Assembly (NCBI RefSeq): GCF_017104565.1
Contig: NZ_JAAGPD010000026.1
Location: forward strand, 62,001-126,000
DNA: 64,000 bases
Reading direction: 5' to 3'
Origin: Paraburkholderia sp. Tr-20389
GTDB lineage: Bacteria; Pseudomonadota; Gammaproteobacteria; Burkholderiales; Burkholderiaceae
The position numbers were made by a program, and so were the translations under genes. This document shows positions 39,733 through 47,912 of this stretch, piece after piece. How positions within the stretch are numbered: the first letter of the stretch is position 1; the number at the start of each line of letters is the position of its first letter. The notes under the pieces are model-generated. The model made no database searches. It had not been told where the DNA came from and saw only the letters and a list, made by a program, of their open reading frames with translations.

Positions 39733-39766
39733 CCTACTTTTCTTTGCAGCGGCAAAGAAAAGTAGG
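39733..39766. repeat. Hairpin repeat element, Paraburkholderia type
   Basis: A perfect 15-bp inverted repeat, CCTACTTTTCTTTGC (39733-39747) and its complement (39752-39766), with loop AGCG, followed by AAAAGAAAGCCGCTC. From memory this sequence, preceded by GCGGGGCGGCA, is highly repeated in Paraburkholderia genomes downstream of genes. Only one copy is in this window. It may act as a terminator or RNA-stability element for bioB. Confidence 0.65.
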
Positions 39767-39967
39767 CAAAAGAAAGCCGCTCACACCGTCAGTTCTTGAC
39801 GTCTACCCTCGGCCTCGCAACGTCCCCATGCTTCCCACGGCAACGCTCTTTTCCTTGTTCGTTGCCGACGCTTGTGTGAATGTCTCACCTGATTCATACG
39901 GCTTCGCATCGGCGAATGCCCCGGTTGCTTCGAGGTGTGTCGGATGCGCCAATGCGTCACCCCTAAC

Positions 39968-40002
39968 AAAAAAGCCGCTTCGAGTTTCGAAGCGGCTTTT
40001 TC
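39968..40002. terminator. Bidirectional terminator between bioB and sbp
   Basis: GCCGCTTCGA (39974-39983) pairs perfectly with TCGAAGCGGC (39987-39996) around loop GTT, with six A before and TTTTTC after. U tracts on both strands; the minus-strand side ends the sulfate-binding-protein transcript. Confidence 0.88.
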
Positions 40003-40023
40003 TTATCGCACGATGCGCTGTGC

Positions 40024-41049
40024 TTACTTCCGGTCGACGATGATCTGATCGAATGTGCCGCCGTCGGCGAAGTGGGTTTGCTGCGCCTTCTGCCAGCTGC
40101 CGAACACCTGTTCCACGGTGAACGTCTTCAACGGCTTGAACTCGCTCGCATGCTTCGCGAGCACAGCCGGGTCGCGCGGACGCAAGTGGTGCTGCGCAAT
40201 GATCTCCTGCGCGGGCGCCGTGTACAGATAGTCGAGATACGCCTGCGCTTCCTTGCGCGTGCCACGCTTGTCGACCACCTTGTCGACGATCGTGACAGGC
40301 GGCTCAGCAAGAATGCTCATCGACGGATACACCGCCTCGAAACTGCCCGCGCCCACGCCTGTGTCGATCAGCGATACTTCGTTTTCGAACGTTACCAGCA
40401 CGTCGCCAATGCCCCGCTGCGTGAAGGTCGTCGTCGCGCCGCGGCCGCCCGTGTCGAGCACAGGCACGTTGCGGAAGATCGCCTTCTCGAAATCGAGCGC
40501 CTGCGCATCCGTCGCGCCGTTCTGCTTCTTGTAGCCCCACGCGGCCAGATACGTGTAGCGACCATTGCCCGCCGTCTTCGGATTCGGAATCACCACCTGC
40601 ACGCCAGGCTTCGCCAGATCGTCCCAGTCCTTGATGTGCTTCGGATTACCCTTGCGCACAAGAAACACCATCGTCGTCGTGTAAGGCGCGCTGTTGTTCG
40701 GCAAACGCGCGCGCCAGTTGTCGGGAACGAGATGCCCGCGCTCGGCCAGCAAGTCGATATCGTTCGGCTGGTTCATCGTCACCACGTCGGCCTGCAACCC
40801 CTGCAGCACCGACAGCGCCTGCGCACTCGATGCCCCGTGCGACTGTTTGATCGCCACCGTCTCGCCGCTTTTCTGCCTGTATGCCGCGACGAACGCCGTG
40901 TTGATGTCCTTGTAAAGTTCGCGCGTTACGTCATACGACACGTTCAACAGCGATGCTTCGGCATGCGCGCTCTGCGCGGCGCCGAGCGCAAGCGCCAAAG
41001 CCATGAAGCCGGCCGCGAACCTGCGCGTTTGATCCCCTCTGCCTGCCAT
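40024..41049 (-). CDS. sbp: Sulfate ABC transporter substrate-binding protein
   Basis: Periplasmic sulfate/thiosulfate receptor, 341 residues. The signal peptide (FAAGFMALALALGAAQSAHA) is followed by SLLNVSYDVTRELYKDIN, typical of Sbp. Ligand-loop regions include KQSHGASSAQA, MNQPNDIDLL and PNPKTAGNGRYTYLAAWG. The start at 41049 (MAGRGDQ) follows GGGGAAAAG and begins the signal peptide, so the longer frame was trimmed. No cysT, cysW or cysA is adjacent, so it must work with a permease encoded elsewhere. An unusual long dyad lies about 90 bases upstream. Confidence 0.92.
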   Translation of the reverse strand: MAGRGDQTRRFAAGFMALALALGAAQSAHAEASLLNVSYDVTRELYKDINTAFVAAYRQKSGETVAIKQSHGASSAQALSVLQGLQADVVTMNQPNDIDLLAERGHLVPDNWRARLPNNSAPYTTTMVFLVRKGNPKHIKDWDDLAKPGVQVVIPNPKTAGNGRYTYLAAWGYKKQNGATDAQALDFEKAIFRNVPVLDTGGRGATTTFTQRGIGDVLVTFENEVSLIDTGVGAGSFEAVYPSMSILAEPPVTIVDKVVDKRGTRKEAQAYLDYLYTAPAQEIIAQHHLRPRDPAVLAKHASEFKPLKTFTVEQVFGSWQKAQQTHFADGGTFDQIIVDRK

Positions 41050-41136
41050 CTTTTCCCCGCTCGTCAATGATGAAGCATGTGGCCGCCACGACGCGGCTGG
41101 AGCAGCGATTCTAGCGGATCGCTTGTTGCGACTCCT

Positions 41137-41179
41137 GGAAACATCGGCCGGACTTCCTATACCTTCCGGCCAGGTTTCC
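41137..41179. promoter_or_regulatory. Long imperfect dyad upstream of sbp
   Basis: GGAAAC (41137-41142) plus GGCCGGA (41146-41152) pair with TCCGGCC (41165-41171) plus GTTTCC (41174-41179): 13 base pairs with a 3/2 internal loop and a 12-base apex. It lies 88-130 bases upstream of sbp on its promoter side. It could be a regulator site or a leader hairpin; the family of regulator is unknown. Confidence 0.5.
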
Positions 41180-41412
41180 CGGCATGTCAGCCACGCGTAC
41201 GATCGGTTCATCACGTCGCTCACAAATTGCGGATCGTCGCGTAACAACGTGATTGCACGTGGTTCATCTGCCAGGTTTCTGATCAAAAAGAACCCTGTTT
41301 AAGAAGGAATTTGCTTAGGATGGTGTCGATGGAAACGTTAGAAAAACCTCTTGCGAAGCGCCGCTTTCACGCGCTTCGACTCATTCACGGCGGTGTCAAT
41401 TTGGAGGCACGC

Positions 41413-41643
41413 ATGACCCGAGCTGAAACCACAATCGAACACATTCTCCAGGATCTCGAAGACATCAAACGGGAAATGCGCGAGTTGAAGGCTTATGTCG
41501 ACGAGCGGTTCCGTCTGTTTGAAGCAAAGATGGACGCGCGGTTCAGCGCGCTTGAATCCTCCATGCGCACCGAATTCCGCTTGCTATGGGCTGCGAATTT
41601 CGCGCTCGCCGGCATTCTCGCGAAGGGCTTTCACTGGATCTGA
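41413..41643 (+). CDS. Small coiled-coil membrane protein, hypothetical
   Basis: A 76-residue protein starting at the ATG at 41413, which has a near-perfect GGAGG site 5 bases upstream; a longer form from 41320 would add 31 residues without a good site. Residues ~5-50 form a heptad-rich helix (TTIEHILQDLEDIKREMREL, then DERFRLFEAKMDARFSALE), and the C-terminus is hydrophobic (LLWAANFALAGILAKGFHW), probably a membrane anchor. Similar short coiled-coil/TM proteins are annotated as DUF1640-like or hypothetical. Function is unknown. Confidence 0.65.
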   Translation: MTRAETTIEHILQDLEDIKREMRELKAYVDERFRLFEAKMDARFSALESSMRTEFRLLWAANFALAGILAKGFHWI

Positions 41644-41667
41644 AACCGCGGCACCGCATCGCTCGCG

Positions 41668-42270
41668 CTAGCTGAATACCTGCGTGGCAAGTTCCTCGGC
41701 TTCATCCTGAAAGCGCAGCGGCGCGGCGCAGTGCGCGAGCGTATCGACCAGGTACTTCGCGCGCGGCCACGGGCCATAGCCCGCCGCCGTGTTGATATGA
41801 CCCGCGTCGCCAAGATTGACGAAGGCGCTGCCCAGATGCGTCGCCAGCTCGCGTGCACCCGCAAGCGGCATCCACGGGTCGGTCTCGCTGCCGATCAGGA
41901 TGGAAGGCACGCCTAGACGGCGTGCATCGAACGCACCTGCAAACTCGAACTTCTTCGGGCTGGCGGGCGCCACGAACAGCACACCGGCAATATCGGCGGC
42001 CGGCACGCCTTGCTGCAACGCGTGCGCAGTCGCAAGGCAACCAAAGCTATGCGCGGCCAGCACGAACGGACCGCGCTCGCGCGCCAGCAGATCGCGAACG
42101 GACTGCGCCCATCGCGCAAGATTCGGTGTATCCCAATCCGCCTGCTCGACGCGCAACGAACGCGGAAACTGACGTTCGAGCCACGTCTGCCAATGCGCGC
42201 CTTCGCTGCCGTGCAAACCAGGCACGGTCACGAGCCGCGGCGGCCAGATCGATTGGGTGCACGAAAACAT
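41668..42270 (-). CDS. RBBP9/YdeN family alpha/beta hydrolase
   Basis: A 200-residue compact alpha/beta hydrolase of the RBBP9/YdeN family. It opens with VTVPGLHGSEGAHWQTWLER, has nucleophile Ser in AAHSFGCLA, Asp in GSETDPWMP and His in DAGHINTAAGYGPWP, and lacks a lid domain. Members are serine hydrolases with unknown natural substrates. The start MFSCTQS at 42270 follows AGGAAAG on the minus strand. It is convergent with the small coiled-coil gene and divergent from ghrA. Confidence 0.85.
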   Translation of the reverse strand: MFSCTQSIWPPRLVTVPGLHGSEGAHWQTWLERQFPRSLRVEQADWDTPNLARWAQSVRDLLARERGPFVLAAHSFGCLATAHALQQGVPAADIAGVLFVAPASPKKFEFAGAFDARRLGVPSILIGSETDPWMPLAGARELATHLGSAFVNLGDAGHINTAAGYGPWPRAKYLVDTLAHCAAPLRFQDEAEELATQVFS

Positions 42271-42514
42271 GATTCTTTCCTCGCTACGGGAATCCTGGAA
42301 ATCATTGTCGCGTGGGCGGCGCCCGGCCCGAACCAATTTTTCCTGCTTTGCATATCGCCGTGCCGCGGCGCAGGCTCGCGCGTGTCCGTCTTTGCCACTC
42401 CTCGCCGGCGGCAACGGGCGCGACCGGCTGCGAAAAAGTAGAATGAAGCTTGTCCATAAAAGCAGCCCTTGCTGAATCGACGCAAGGCTCGACGGCAACG
42501 CTCAACGGTCACGC

Positions 42515-43456
42515 ATGAAAGTCCTGTACTACACACCGCAATCCGATGCCGACGTCTGGCTGCGCGACCTGTCGCGCGCGCTGCCCGGCGCCGACCTGCG
42601 CGTCTGGCAAGCGGGCGATACCGCGCCTGCCGACATCGCCATCGTCTGGAAGCCGCCGCGCGACATGCTTGCCGGCCGCAGCGATCTGCGCGCGATCTTC
42701 AATCTGGGTGCCGGCGTCGACGCCATCCTGAAGCTCGAACGCGATCACCCAGGCACGCTGCCGCGTAATGCGCAACTCGTGCGGCTCGAAGATACGGGTA
42801 TGGCGCGACAGATGTCCGAGTACGTCACACACGCCGTGCTGCGCTACATGCGCCGCTTCGACGAATACGACCAGCTGAAAGCAGAGCGCCGCTGGCATGT
42901 GCTCGAACCGCACGCGCGCGAAACCTTCACGGTCGGCGTGCTCGGTCTCGGTGTGCTCGGCTCGCACGTGGCGAGGTCGCTCGCACCGCTCGGCCTTCCT
43001 GTGCGAGGTTTCAGTCGCAGCGCGCGTGAGATCGAAGGCGTCGATACGTTCGCGGGCGAAGCTCAGTTCGACGCGTTCCTCGATGGCGTCAAGGTGCTCG
43101 TCAATCTGCTCCCGCATACGCCCGACACGAATGGTGTGCTGAACGCGCGCAATCTGTCGAAGCTGGCACGCGGCGCGTACCTCGTGAACATCGCTCGCGG
43201 CGCGCATCTCGTCGAACAGGACTTGCTCGATGCATTGGAGCAAGGCCGGATTGCCGCGGCCACGCTCGATGTATTCGTGGAAGAACCGCTCCCCGCCGAG
43301 CATCCGTTCTGGAAGCATCCGCGCATATCCATCACGCCGCATATCTCGGCGTTGACGCTGCGCGAAGAGAGCGTCGTGCAGATCGCGCAAAAAATCAGCG
43401 CGTTGATGCGCGGCGAGCCGATCGGCGGAATCGTCGATATCGAACGCGGATATTGA
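42515..43456 (+). CDS. ghrA: Glyoxylate/hydroxypyruvate reductase A
   Basis: NAD(P)H-dependent reductase of glyoxylate to glycolate and hydroxypyruvate to glycerate. The 313-residue D-2-hydroxyacid dehydrogenase has the Rossmann motif GVLGLGVLGSHVAR, FNLGAGVDAILK, the catalytic Arg in INIARGAHL-like VNIARGAHLVEQD, Glu in VEEPLPAEHPFW and His in SITPHISALT. It matches GhrA rather than the longer GhrB type. It is 116 bases upstream of HMG-CoA lyase on the same strand. Confidence 0.9.
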   Translation: MKVLYYTPQSDADVWLRDLSRALPGADLRVWQAGDTAPADIAIVWKPPRDMLAGRSDLRAIFNLGAGVDAILKLERDHPGTLPRNAQLVRLEDTGMARQMSEYVTHAVLRYMRRFDEYDQLKAERRWHVLEPHARETFTVGVLGLGVLGSHVARSLAPLGLPVRGFSRSAREIEGVDTFAGEAQFDAFLDGVKVLVNLLPHTPDTNGVLNARNLSKLARGAYLVNIARGAHLVEQDLLDALEQGRIAAATLDVFVEEPLPAEHPFWKHPRISITPHISALTLREESVVQIAQKISALMRGEPIGGIVDIERGY

Positions 43457-43572
43457 CGACGACAAGAGCCGATCACGCCAACATCCAGATAGACACGCAA
43501 GCCAGCATCACGTGACTTGCACAGGACGAAAGTCGGCGTCATGCCGCCGATGCCCGTCAACAGGAGACAGAC

Positions 43573-44499
43573 ATGGCCATGCCACAAGCAGTGAAAATCG
43601 TCGAAGTCGGTCCGCGTGACGGACTGCAGAACGAAAAGGAATTCGTGCCGACCGAGGTCAAGATCGAACTGATCAATCGCCTGTCGGCGGCCGGGTTCAG
43701 AAATGTCGAAGCGGCTTCGTTCGTGTCGCCGAAATGGGTGCCGCAGATGGCCGACGGCGCAGAGGTGATGGCGGGCATCGCGCGCCACGCCGGCACGATC
43801 TACTCGGTGCTGACACCGAACCTGCGGGGCTTCGAAGGCGCTGTCGCCGCGCATGCCGACGAGATCGTGATCTTCGGTGCGGCCAGCGAAGCGTTCTCGC
43901 AGAAGAACATCAATTGCAGTATCGCGGAAAGCATCGAGCGCTTCGTGCCCGTCGCGCAAGCCGCGAAAGACAAAGGCATCCGCATTCGCGGCAGCGTGTC
44001 GTGCTCGCTCGGCTGTCCGTATCAGGGCGAAGTGCCCGTCGCGTCGGTGGTCGACGTGGTCGAGCGTTTTGCCGCGCTCGGTTGCGACGAGATCGATATC
44101 GCCGACACGATCGGCGTCGGCACACCGAAGCGCACGCGCGAAGTGTTGGCCGCCGTCACGCAGGTCTTTCCGCGCGAGCGTCTGTCCGGACATTTCCACG
44201 ATACCTATGGCCAGGCGCTCGCGAACATCTACGCGGCGCTGCAGGAAGGCATCGAGATTTATCATGCCTCGGTCGCGGGGCTAGGCGGCTGTCCTTACGC
44301 GAAGGGCGCGACGGGCAACGTCGCGACGGAAGACGTGCTGTATCTGATGAACGGCCTCGGTATCGAGACAGGCATCGATCTCGCGCAGGTCGTCGAGATC
44401 GGCGATTTCATCTCGACCTCGATCGGCCGGCCGAACGTGTCGCGCGCGGGCAAGGCGCTGCTGGCAAAAGCGCGCAGCGAAAAAACCAACTGCGTTTGA
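43573..44499 (+). CDS. mvaB: Hydroxymethylglutaryl-CoA lyase
   Basis: Cleaves HMG-CoA to acetyl-CoA and acetoacetate, the last step of leucine/isovalerate degradation. The 308-residue TIM-barrel protein has EVGPRDGLQNEK (substrate/metal site), FVSPKWVPQM, SGHFHDTYGQAL (metal His pair) and the catalytic Cys in GLGGCPYAKGATGNVATED. AGGAGA lies 7 bases ahead of the ATG. It may belong to a LiuR regulon (also called liuE), but the other liu genes are not here. It starts a run of tightly packed genes ending at 46.7 kb. Confidence 0.93.
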   Translation: MAMPQAVKIVEVGPRDGLQNEKEFVPTEVKIELINRLSAAGFRNVEAASFVSPKWVPQMADGAEVMAGIARHAGTIYSVLTPNLRGFEGAVAAHADEIVIFGAASEAFSQKNINCSIAESIERFVPVAQAAKDKGIRIRGSVSCSLGCPYQGEVPVASVVDVVERFAALGCDEIDIADTIGVGTPKRTREVLAAVTQVFPRERLSGHFHDTYGQALANIYAALQEGIEIYHASVAGLGGCPYAKGATGNVATEDVLYLMNGLGIETGIDLAQVVEIGDFISTSIGRPNVSRAGKALLAKARSEKTNCV

Positions 44500-44520
44500 T
44501 TGATTTCAGGAACGAACAAC

Positions 44521-45054
44521 ATGTCGGATAACGCAACCGTACGACAACCCTCTCACACGCCCGAGCTGGATGCGCTGCCCGATTCGGCGCGGCGCGTCGC
44601 GCTGCTGCTGCGCGAACGCGGCCACGCCGGACATGTCGTGATGTTGCCGGAAACGGGCAAGACGTCGGCGGAAGCGGCGGCGGGTCTCGGCTGCTCGATC
44701 GCACAGATCGCCAAGTCGATTCTGTTTCGCCGCCGCGAAGACGATGCGCCCGTGCTGATCGTCGCGAGCGGTGCGAATCGCGTCGACGAAAAGAAGGTCG
44801 CGGCGCAGGTCGGCGACATCGCGCGCGCGGACGCGAAGTTCGTGCGTGAGAAGACTGGCTATGCGATCGGCGGCGTGTGCCCGATCGGTCACGCAACGCC
44901 ACCCGTCACGCTGATCGACGCTGATCTCTTCACGCTGGACAGCCTGTGGGCCGCCGCCGGCCACCCGCATGCGGTGTTCAATCTGACGCCGCAGGAACTG
45001 GCCGCGCTGACGGGCGCGCCCATTGTCGACGTGGCGTTGCGCGAATCGGCATGA
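44521..45054 (+). CDS. YbaK/EbsC family protein (aminoacyl-tRNA deacylase-like)
   Basis: A 177-residue protein of the YbaK/ProX editing-domain superfamily, which hydrolyse misacylated tRNAs such as Cys-tRNA-Pro. The conserved Lys is in QIAKSILFRR, with VLIVASGANRVDEKKVAAQ and the glycine motif YAIGGVCPIGH. It is the YPL-type short variant often found with catabolic genes in betaproteobacteria. The ATG at 44521 is 21 bases after HMG-CoA lyase, and its end overlaps the next gene as ATGA. Confidence 0.85.
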   Translation: MSDNATVRQPSHTPELDALPDSARRVALLLRERGHAGHVVMLPETGKTSAEAAAGLGCSIAQIAKSILFRRREDDAPVLIVASGANRVDEKKVAAQVGDIARADAKFVREKTGYAIGGVCPIGHATPPVTLIDADLFTLDSLWAAAGHPHAVFNLTPQELAALTGAPIVDVALRESA

Positions 45055-45299
45055 CGGCTGACACCGCACTCATGCAAGCAACGGCGCAAGACATCGCGCC
45101 CGTTCCGTCGCCCTGCATCAACGTGTGCCGGATGGACAAGGCCACCGGACTGTGCGAAGGCTGCCTGCGCACGATCGACGAAATCGCGAAGTGGTCTTCG
45201 TTCGACGACGCGGCAAAGCGCGCGGTCTGGGATGAAATCGAAACGCGTCACGCTGACATCATGTCGAAGCAGGCAGACAGGCGCGAGGCGAAGACATGA
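45051..45299 (+). CDS. DUF1289 domain-containing protein
   Basis: An 82-residue protein with the four-Cys DUF1289 motif (PCINVCRMDKATGLCEGCLRT), probably binding zinc or an Fe-S cluster; the WSSFDDAAKRAVWDEIE helix follows. Family function is unknown. The start at 45051 overlaps the ybaK-like stop as ATGA, and its own end overlaps the MaoC-like gene the same way, so translation is coupled in both directions. Confidence 0.85.
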   Translation: MTADTALMQATAQDIAPVPSPCINVCRMDKATGLCEGCLRTIDEIAKWSSFDDAAKRAVWDEIETRHADIMSKQADRREAKT

Positions 45300-45751
45300 A
45301 TACGCCGCCGCGCGTCGTCACGATTGGCGAGACCTTCTGCGCGACGCTGAACCTCTCGGCCGACTCGATCAAATCGTTCGCGACCACGGTCAACGATCTG
45401 AATCCGCTGCATCATGACGAGGCTTACGCGGCGCAAAGCCGCTTCGGCGGATTGATCGCTTCGGGCACGCAGCCGACCGCGCATTTCATGGCGCTGCTCG
45501 CCACGCACTTTTCCACTTATGCGCAGCCGCTCGGACTCGAGTTCGACATCAAGCTGAAGAAGGCCGTGCATAGCGGCGACACGCTGACGATGACATGGCG
45601 CGTCGTCAGCGCGTTCTGGAAAGCGAGCCTCAATGGCGACCTGACGCAGCTAGAAGGAAACGTCGTCAATCAACGCGCCGAAACGGTGGTGATCGGCAAG
45701 TCGACGATACTCGTGATGCCGAAGCCCGCTGCGCAGGAAGGCGCTGCATGA
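45296..45751 (+). CDS. MaoC-like hot-dog dehydratase family protein
   Basis: A 151-residue single hot-dog-fold protein with the MaoC hydratase motif FATTVNDLNPLHHDEAYA (catalytic Asp and His) followed by GGLIASGTQPTAHFMALL. Such proteins hydrate enoyl-CoA thioesters, for example in PHA precursor supply or acyl-CoA breakdown. The start and end both overlap neighbours as ATGA. Its place after HMG-CoA lyase and before an MBL hydrolase suggests an acyl-CoA pathway, but the substrate is unknown. Confidence 0.85.
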   Translation: MNTPPRVVTIGETFCATLNLSADSIKSFATTVNDLNPLHHDEAYAAQSRFGGLIASGTQPTAHFMALLATHFSTYAQPLGLEFDIKLKKAVHSGDTLTMTWRVVSAFWKASLNGDLTQLEGNVVNQRAETVVIGKSTILVMPKPAAQEGAA

Positions 45752-46668
45752 TCGCGCTGCCTGCGTCGATACGCGTGTTCGAACGCGGCTGGCTGTCGTC
45801 GAACAATGTGCTGCTCGTCGACGACGCATGCGCGGCACTCGTCGATACGGGCTACGCGTCGCACGCGGCGCAGACGGTCGCGCTCGTGCGGCATGCGCTC
45901 GGCGAGCGTCCGCTCGATCTGATCGTCAACACCCATCTGCATTCGGATCACTGCGGCGGCAACGCGCAATTGCAGGCAACGTGGCCGTGCAAGACGCTGA
46001 TTCCATCGACGGAAGCCGATGCCGTTCGCGAATGGGACGAAACGCGCCTGACTTTTCGCGCGACAGGCCAGTTCTGCGAGCCTTTCGCATTTTCAGGCAC
46101 GATCCAGCCGGGCACGCGGCTGACGCTTGGCGGGCTCACCTGGGACGTGCTTGGTGCGCCGGGTCATGATCCGCATTCTCTGATGCTCTACTGCGCCGAA
46201 CATCAGTTGCTGATCAGCGCCGACGCGCTGTGGGAAAACGGCTTCGGCGTGATCTTTCCCGAACTCGAAGGTGAAAGCGGATTCGCCGAGCAACAGGCTG
46301 TGCTCGAACTGATCGGCACGCTCGATGTAAAAACGGTGATTCCCGGCCACGGCGCGCCATTTTCCGATGTGCACGCGGCGCTCGACCGCGCGCTGTCGCG
46401 TGTGACGTGGCTGCGCGCCGATCCCGCACGCAACGCGAAGAACGCGCTGAAAGTGTTGATCGTGTTCAAGCTGCTCGACGCGCGCAGGATGTCTTTCGAA
46501 ACGTTACTGCGCATGGTCGATGAAGCGAGCGTGATGCGAGCGGCCGCGTCGATGCTGAAGCCGCGCAGCGCGTGGTCTGCGTTGCTGCGTGAACTGGTCG
46601 AAGGATTGGCGGTGGACAACGGTCCGTTGCAATTCGACGGCGAGCAAATCAGTGCGCGCGCCGAATGA
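45748..46668 (+). CDS. MBL-fold metallo-hydrolase
   Basis: A 306-residue metallo-beta-lactamase-fold protein: LLVDDACALVDTG-like start (VLLVDDACAALVDTGYASH), zinc motif NTHLHSDHCGGN (HxHxDH), later ligands in GAPGHDPHSLML, ISADALWENGFG and IPGHGAPF. A C-terminal helical domain (about 75 residues) follows. The start overlaps the MaoC-like stop (ATGA). A hydrolase acting on a thioester or lactone would fit the context; this is inference. Confidence 0.82.
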   Translation: MIALPASIRVFERGWLSSNNVLLVDDACAALVDTGYASHAAQTVALVRHALGERPLDLIVNTHLHSDHCGGNAQLQATWPCKTLIPSTEADAVREWDETRLTFRATGQFCEPFAFSGTIQPGTRLTLGGLTWDVLGAPGHDPHSLMLYCAEHQLLISADALWENGFGVIFPELEGESGFAEQQAVLELIGTLDVKTVIPGHGAPFSDVHAALDRALSRVTWLRADPARNAKNALKVLIVFKLLDARRMSFETLLRMVDEASVMRAAASMLKPRSAWSALLRELVEGLAVDNGPLQFDGEQISARAE

Positions 46669-46725
46669 TTTCGTGAGACGAAGCCGCGCTGATCAACAGG
46701 ACGGGCGGCATCGCGAACGGACGTA

Positions 46726-46761
46726 CAAAAAGAAAGCCGCTCGGCTTTCAGTTCGAGCGGC
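46726..46761 (-). terminator. Terminator downstream of the EamA gene
   Basis: GCCGCTCG (46736-46743) pairs with CGAGCGGC (46754-46761) around a 10-base loop. On the minus strand the stem is followed by CTTTCTTTTTGT, so it ends the EamA transcript about 140 bases past its stop. Confidence 0.6.
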
Positions 46762-46900
46762 GTAATTATGTTGACGTGATCAGCGTCGAAGAAATAATAC
46801 CTGTGCGCACCTTTCGAACGCATCGGTGATTTCCCTACAGATTCTTTAACGTCCGGCCTGACGCCTTATTCGGAATCCGTACTATCGGTATGAACTACCG

Positions 46901-47800
46901 TTATATCGAGTAACGCCGCGCGGGCACGATACGCCAGCCGAGATTCACGCCCGCCGCGGCGAGCAGGATCAGCACGGCGCCGAGCACCTGAATCCATGCG
47001 AGCTTCTGTCCGAACGCGACGCGGTCCACGACGATGGCCACGACCGGATAGATGAAAGACAGTGCGCCCGTCATCGCCGTCGGCAGCTTCTGGATCGCGC
47101 CGTACAGCAGCACGTACATGATTCCCGTGTTCACGACTCCGAGCGTGACGAGTTGCAGCCAGTGCGTTGCCGTCGAAGGCAACGCGTCGTACTGTACGAA
47201 CGGCGCGAGCACGACGACGCCCGTCGTCACGGTGATCAGCGCGATAAGGTGCGGCGGCGTGTTCTTCAAGTGCTTTGTGATGATCGACGAGACGGCATAC
47301 AGGAACGCCGCGCCGACCGCGTACGCGACGCCTTGCAGATATTGCCCAGGCACCGCGAGCACGGCCGGCTCGACTTTCACGACGAACACGAGGCCGACGA
47401 ACGCTATCAGCAGCCACACGACCGTCGACGCCGTCACGCGTTCGCGGAACACCAGCGCGCCCAGTGCGACGAGCATGAACGGCTGCGTGCTGTAGACCGT
47501 CGTCGCCATCGATATCGACGCGCGCGAGTACGCGGCGAACAGCAACACCCAGTTCGCGACGATGGCCGCGCTGCCGAGCGTCGCCAGCGCGACCATCTTC
47601 CACGAGAACAGTTTGCGCTTGAGCAGGCCGCGCGCTGCGCAGATCAGCAGCAATGTCGCGCCGCCGAACAGGCATCGGAAGAAAGCGACGTTCAGCGCCG
47701 ATTGCTGCGACGAAACGACCAGCCAGCCTATCGTTCCCGACATCAGCATCGCCAGAGTCATCTCGAACGCGCCGCGCCGCACTTCATTGCCTGTCGCCAT
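46901..47800 (-). CDS. EamA/DMT family permease
   Basis: A 299-residue integral membrane protein of the drug/metabolite transporter superfamily, with about ten hydrophobic segments in two EamA repeats (for example MTLAMLMSGTIGWLVV, TTVYSTQPFMLVALGALVF, MTGALSFIYPVVAIVVD). Members export amino acids or other small metabolites from the cytoplasm. It is divergent from an Lrp/AsnC regulator across about 110 bases, the common arrangement for amino acid exporters controlled by that regulator. GGAGA lies 6 bases before the ATG at 47800; a GTG just upstream is also in frame. Confidence 0.88.
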   Translation of the reverse strand: MATGNEVRRGAFEMTLAMLMSGTIGWLVVSSQQSALNVAFFRCLFGGATLLLICAARGLLKRKLFSWKMVALATLGSAAIVANWVLLFAAYSRASISMATTVYSTQPFMLVALGALVFRERVTASTVVWLLIAFVGLVFVVKVEPAVLAVPGQYLQGVAYAVGAAFLYAVSSIITKHLKNTPPHLIALITVTTGVVVLAPFVQYDALPSTATHWLQLVTLGVVNTGIMYVLLYGAIQKLPTAMTGALSFIYPVVAIVVDRVAFGQKLAWIQVLGAVLILLAAAGVNLGWRIVPARRYSI

Positions 47801-47912
47801 CACACTCTCCGCGAAGAATCACATCCTGCGGTCAGTGTAATTAATCGGATGTGAACGATACATATCTAAAATGAGGCGATCTACTGATTTCACCTTGAAT
47901 GTGAAGGTCAAC

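Larger units (their letters stand above)
39674..40023. other. Intergenic region with hairpin repeat, bioB/sbp
   Basis: A 350-base gap between convergent genes. It holds a dispersed-type hairpin repeat near its left end and a bidirectional terminator near its right end, listed separately. The DNA between (39800-39965) shows no gene or motif I recognise. Confidence 0.5.
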
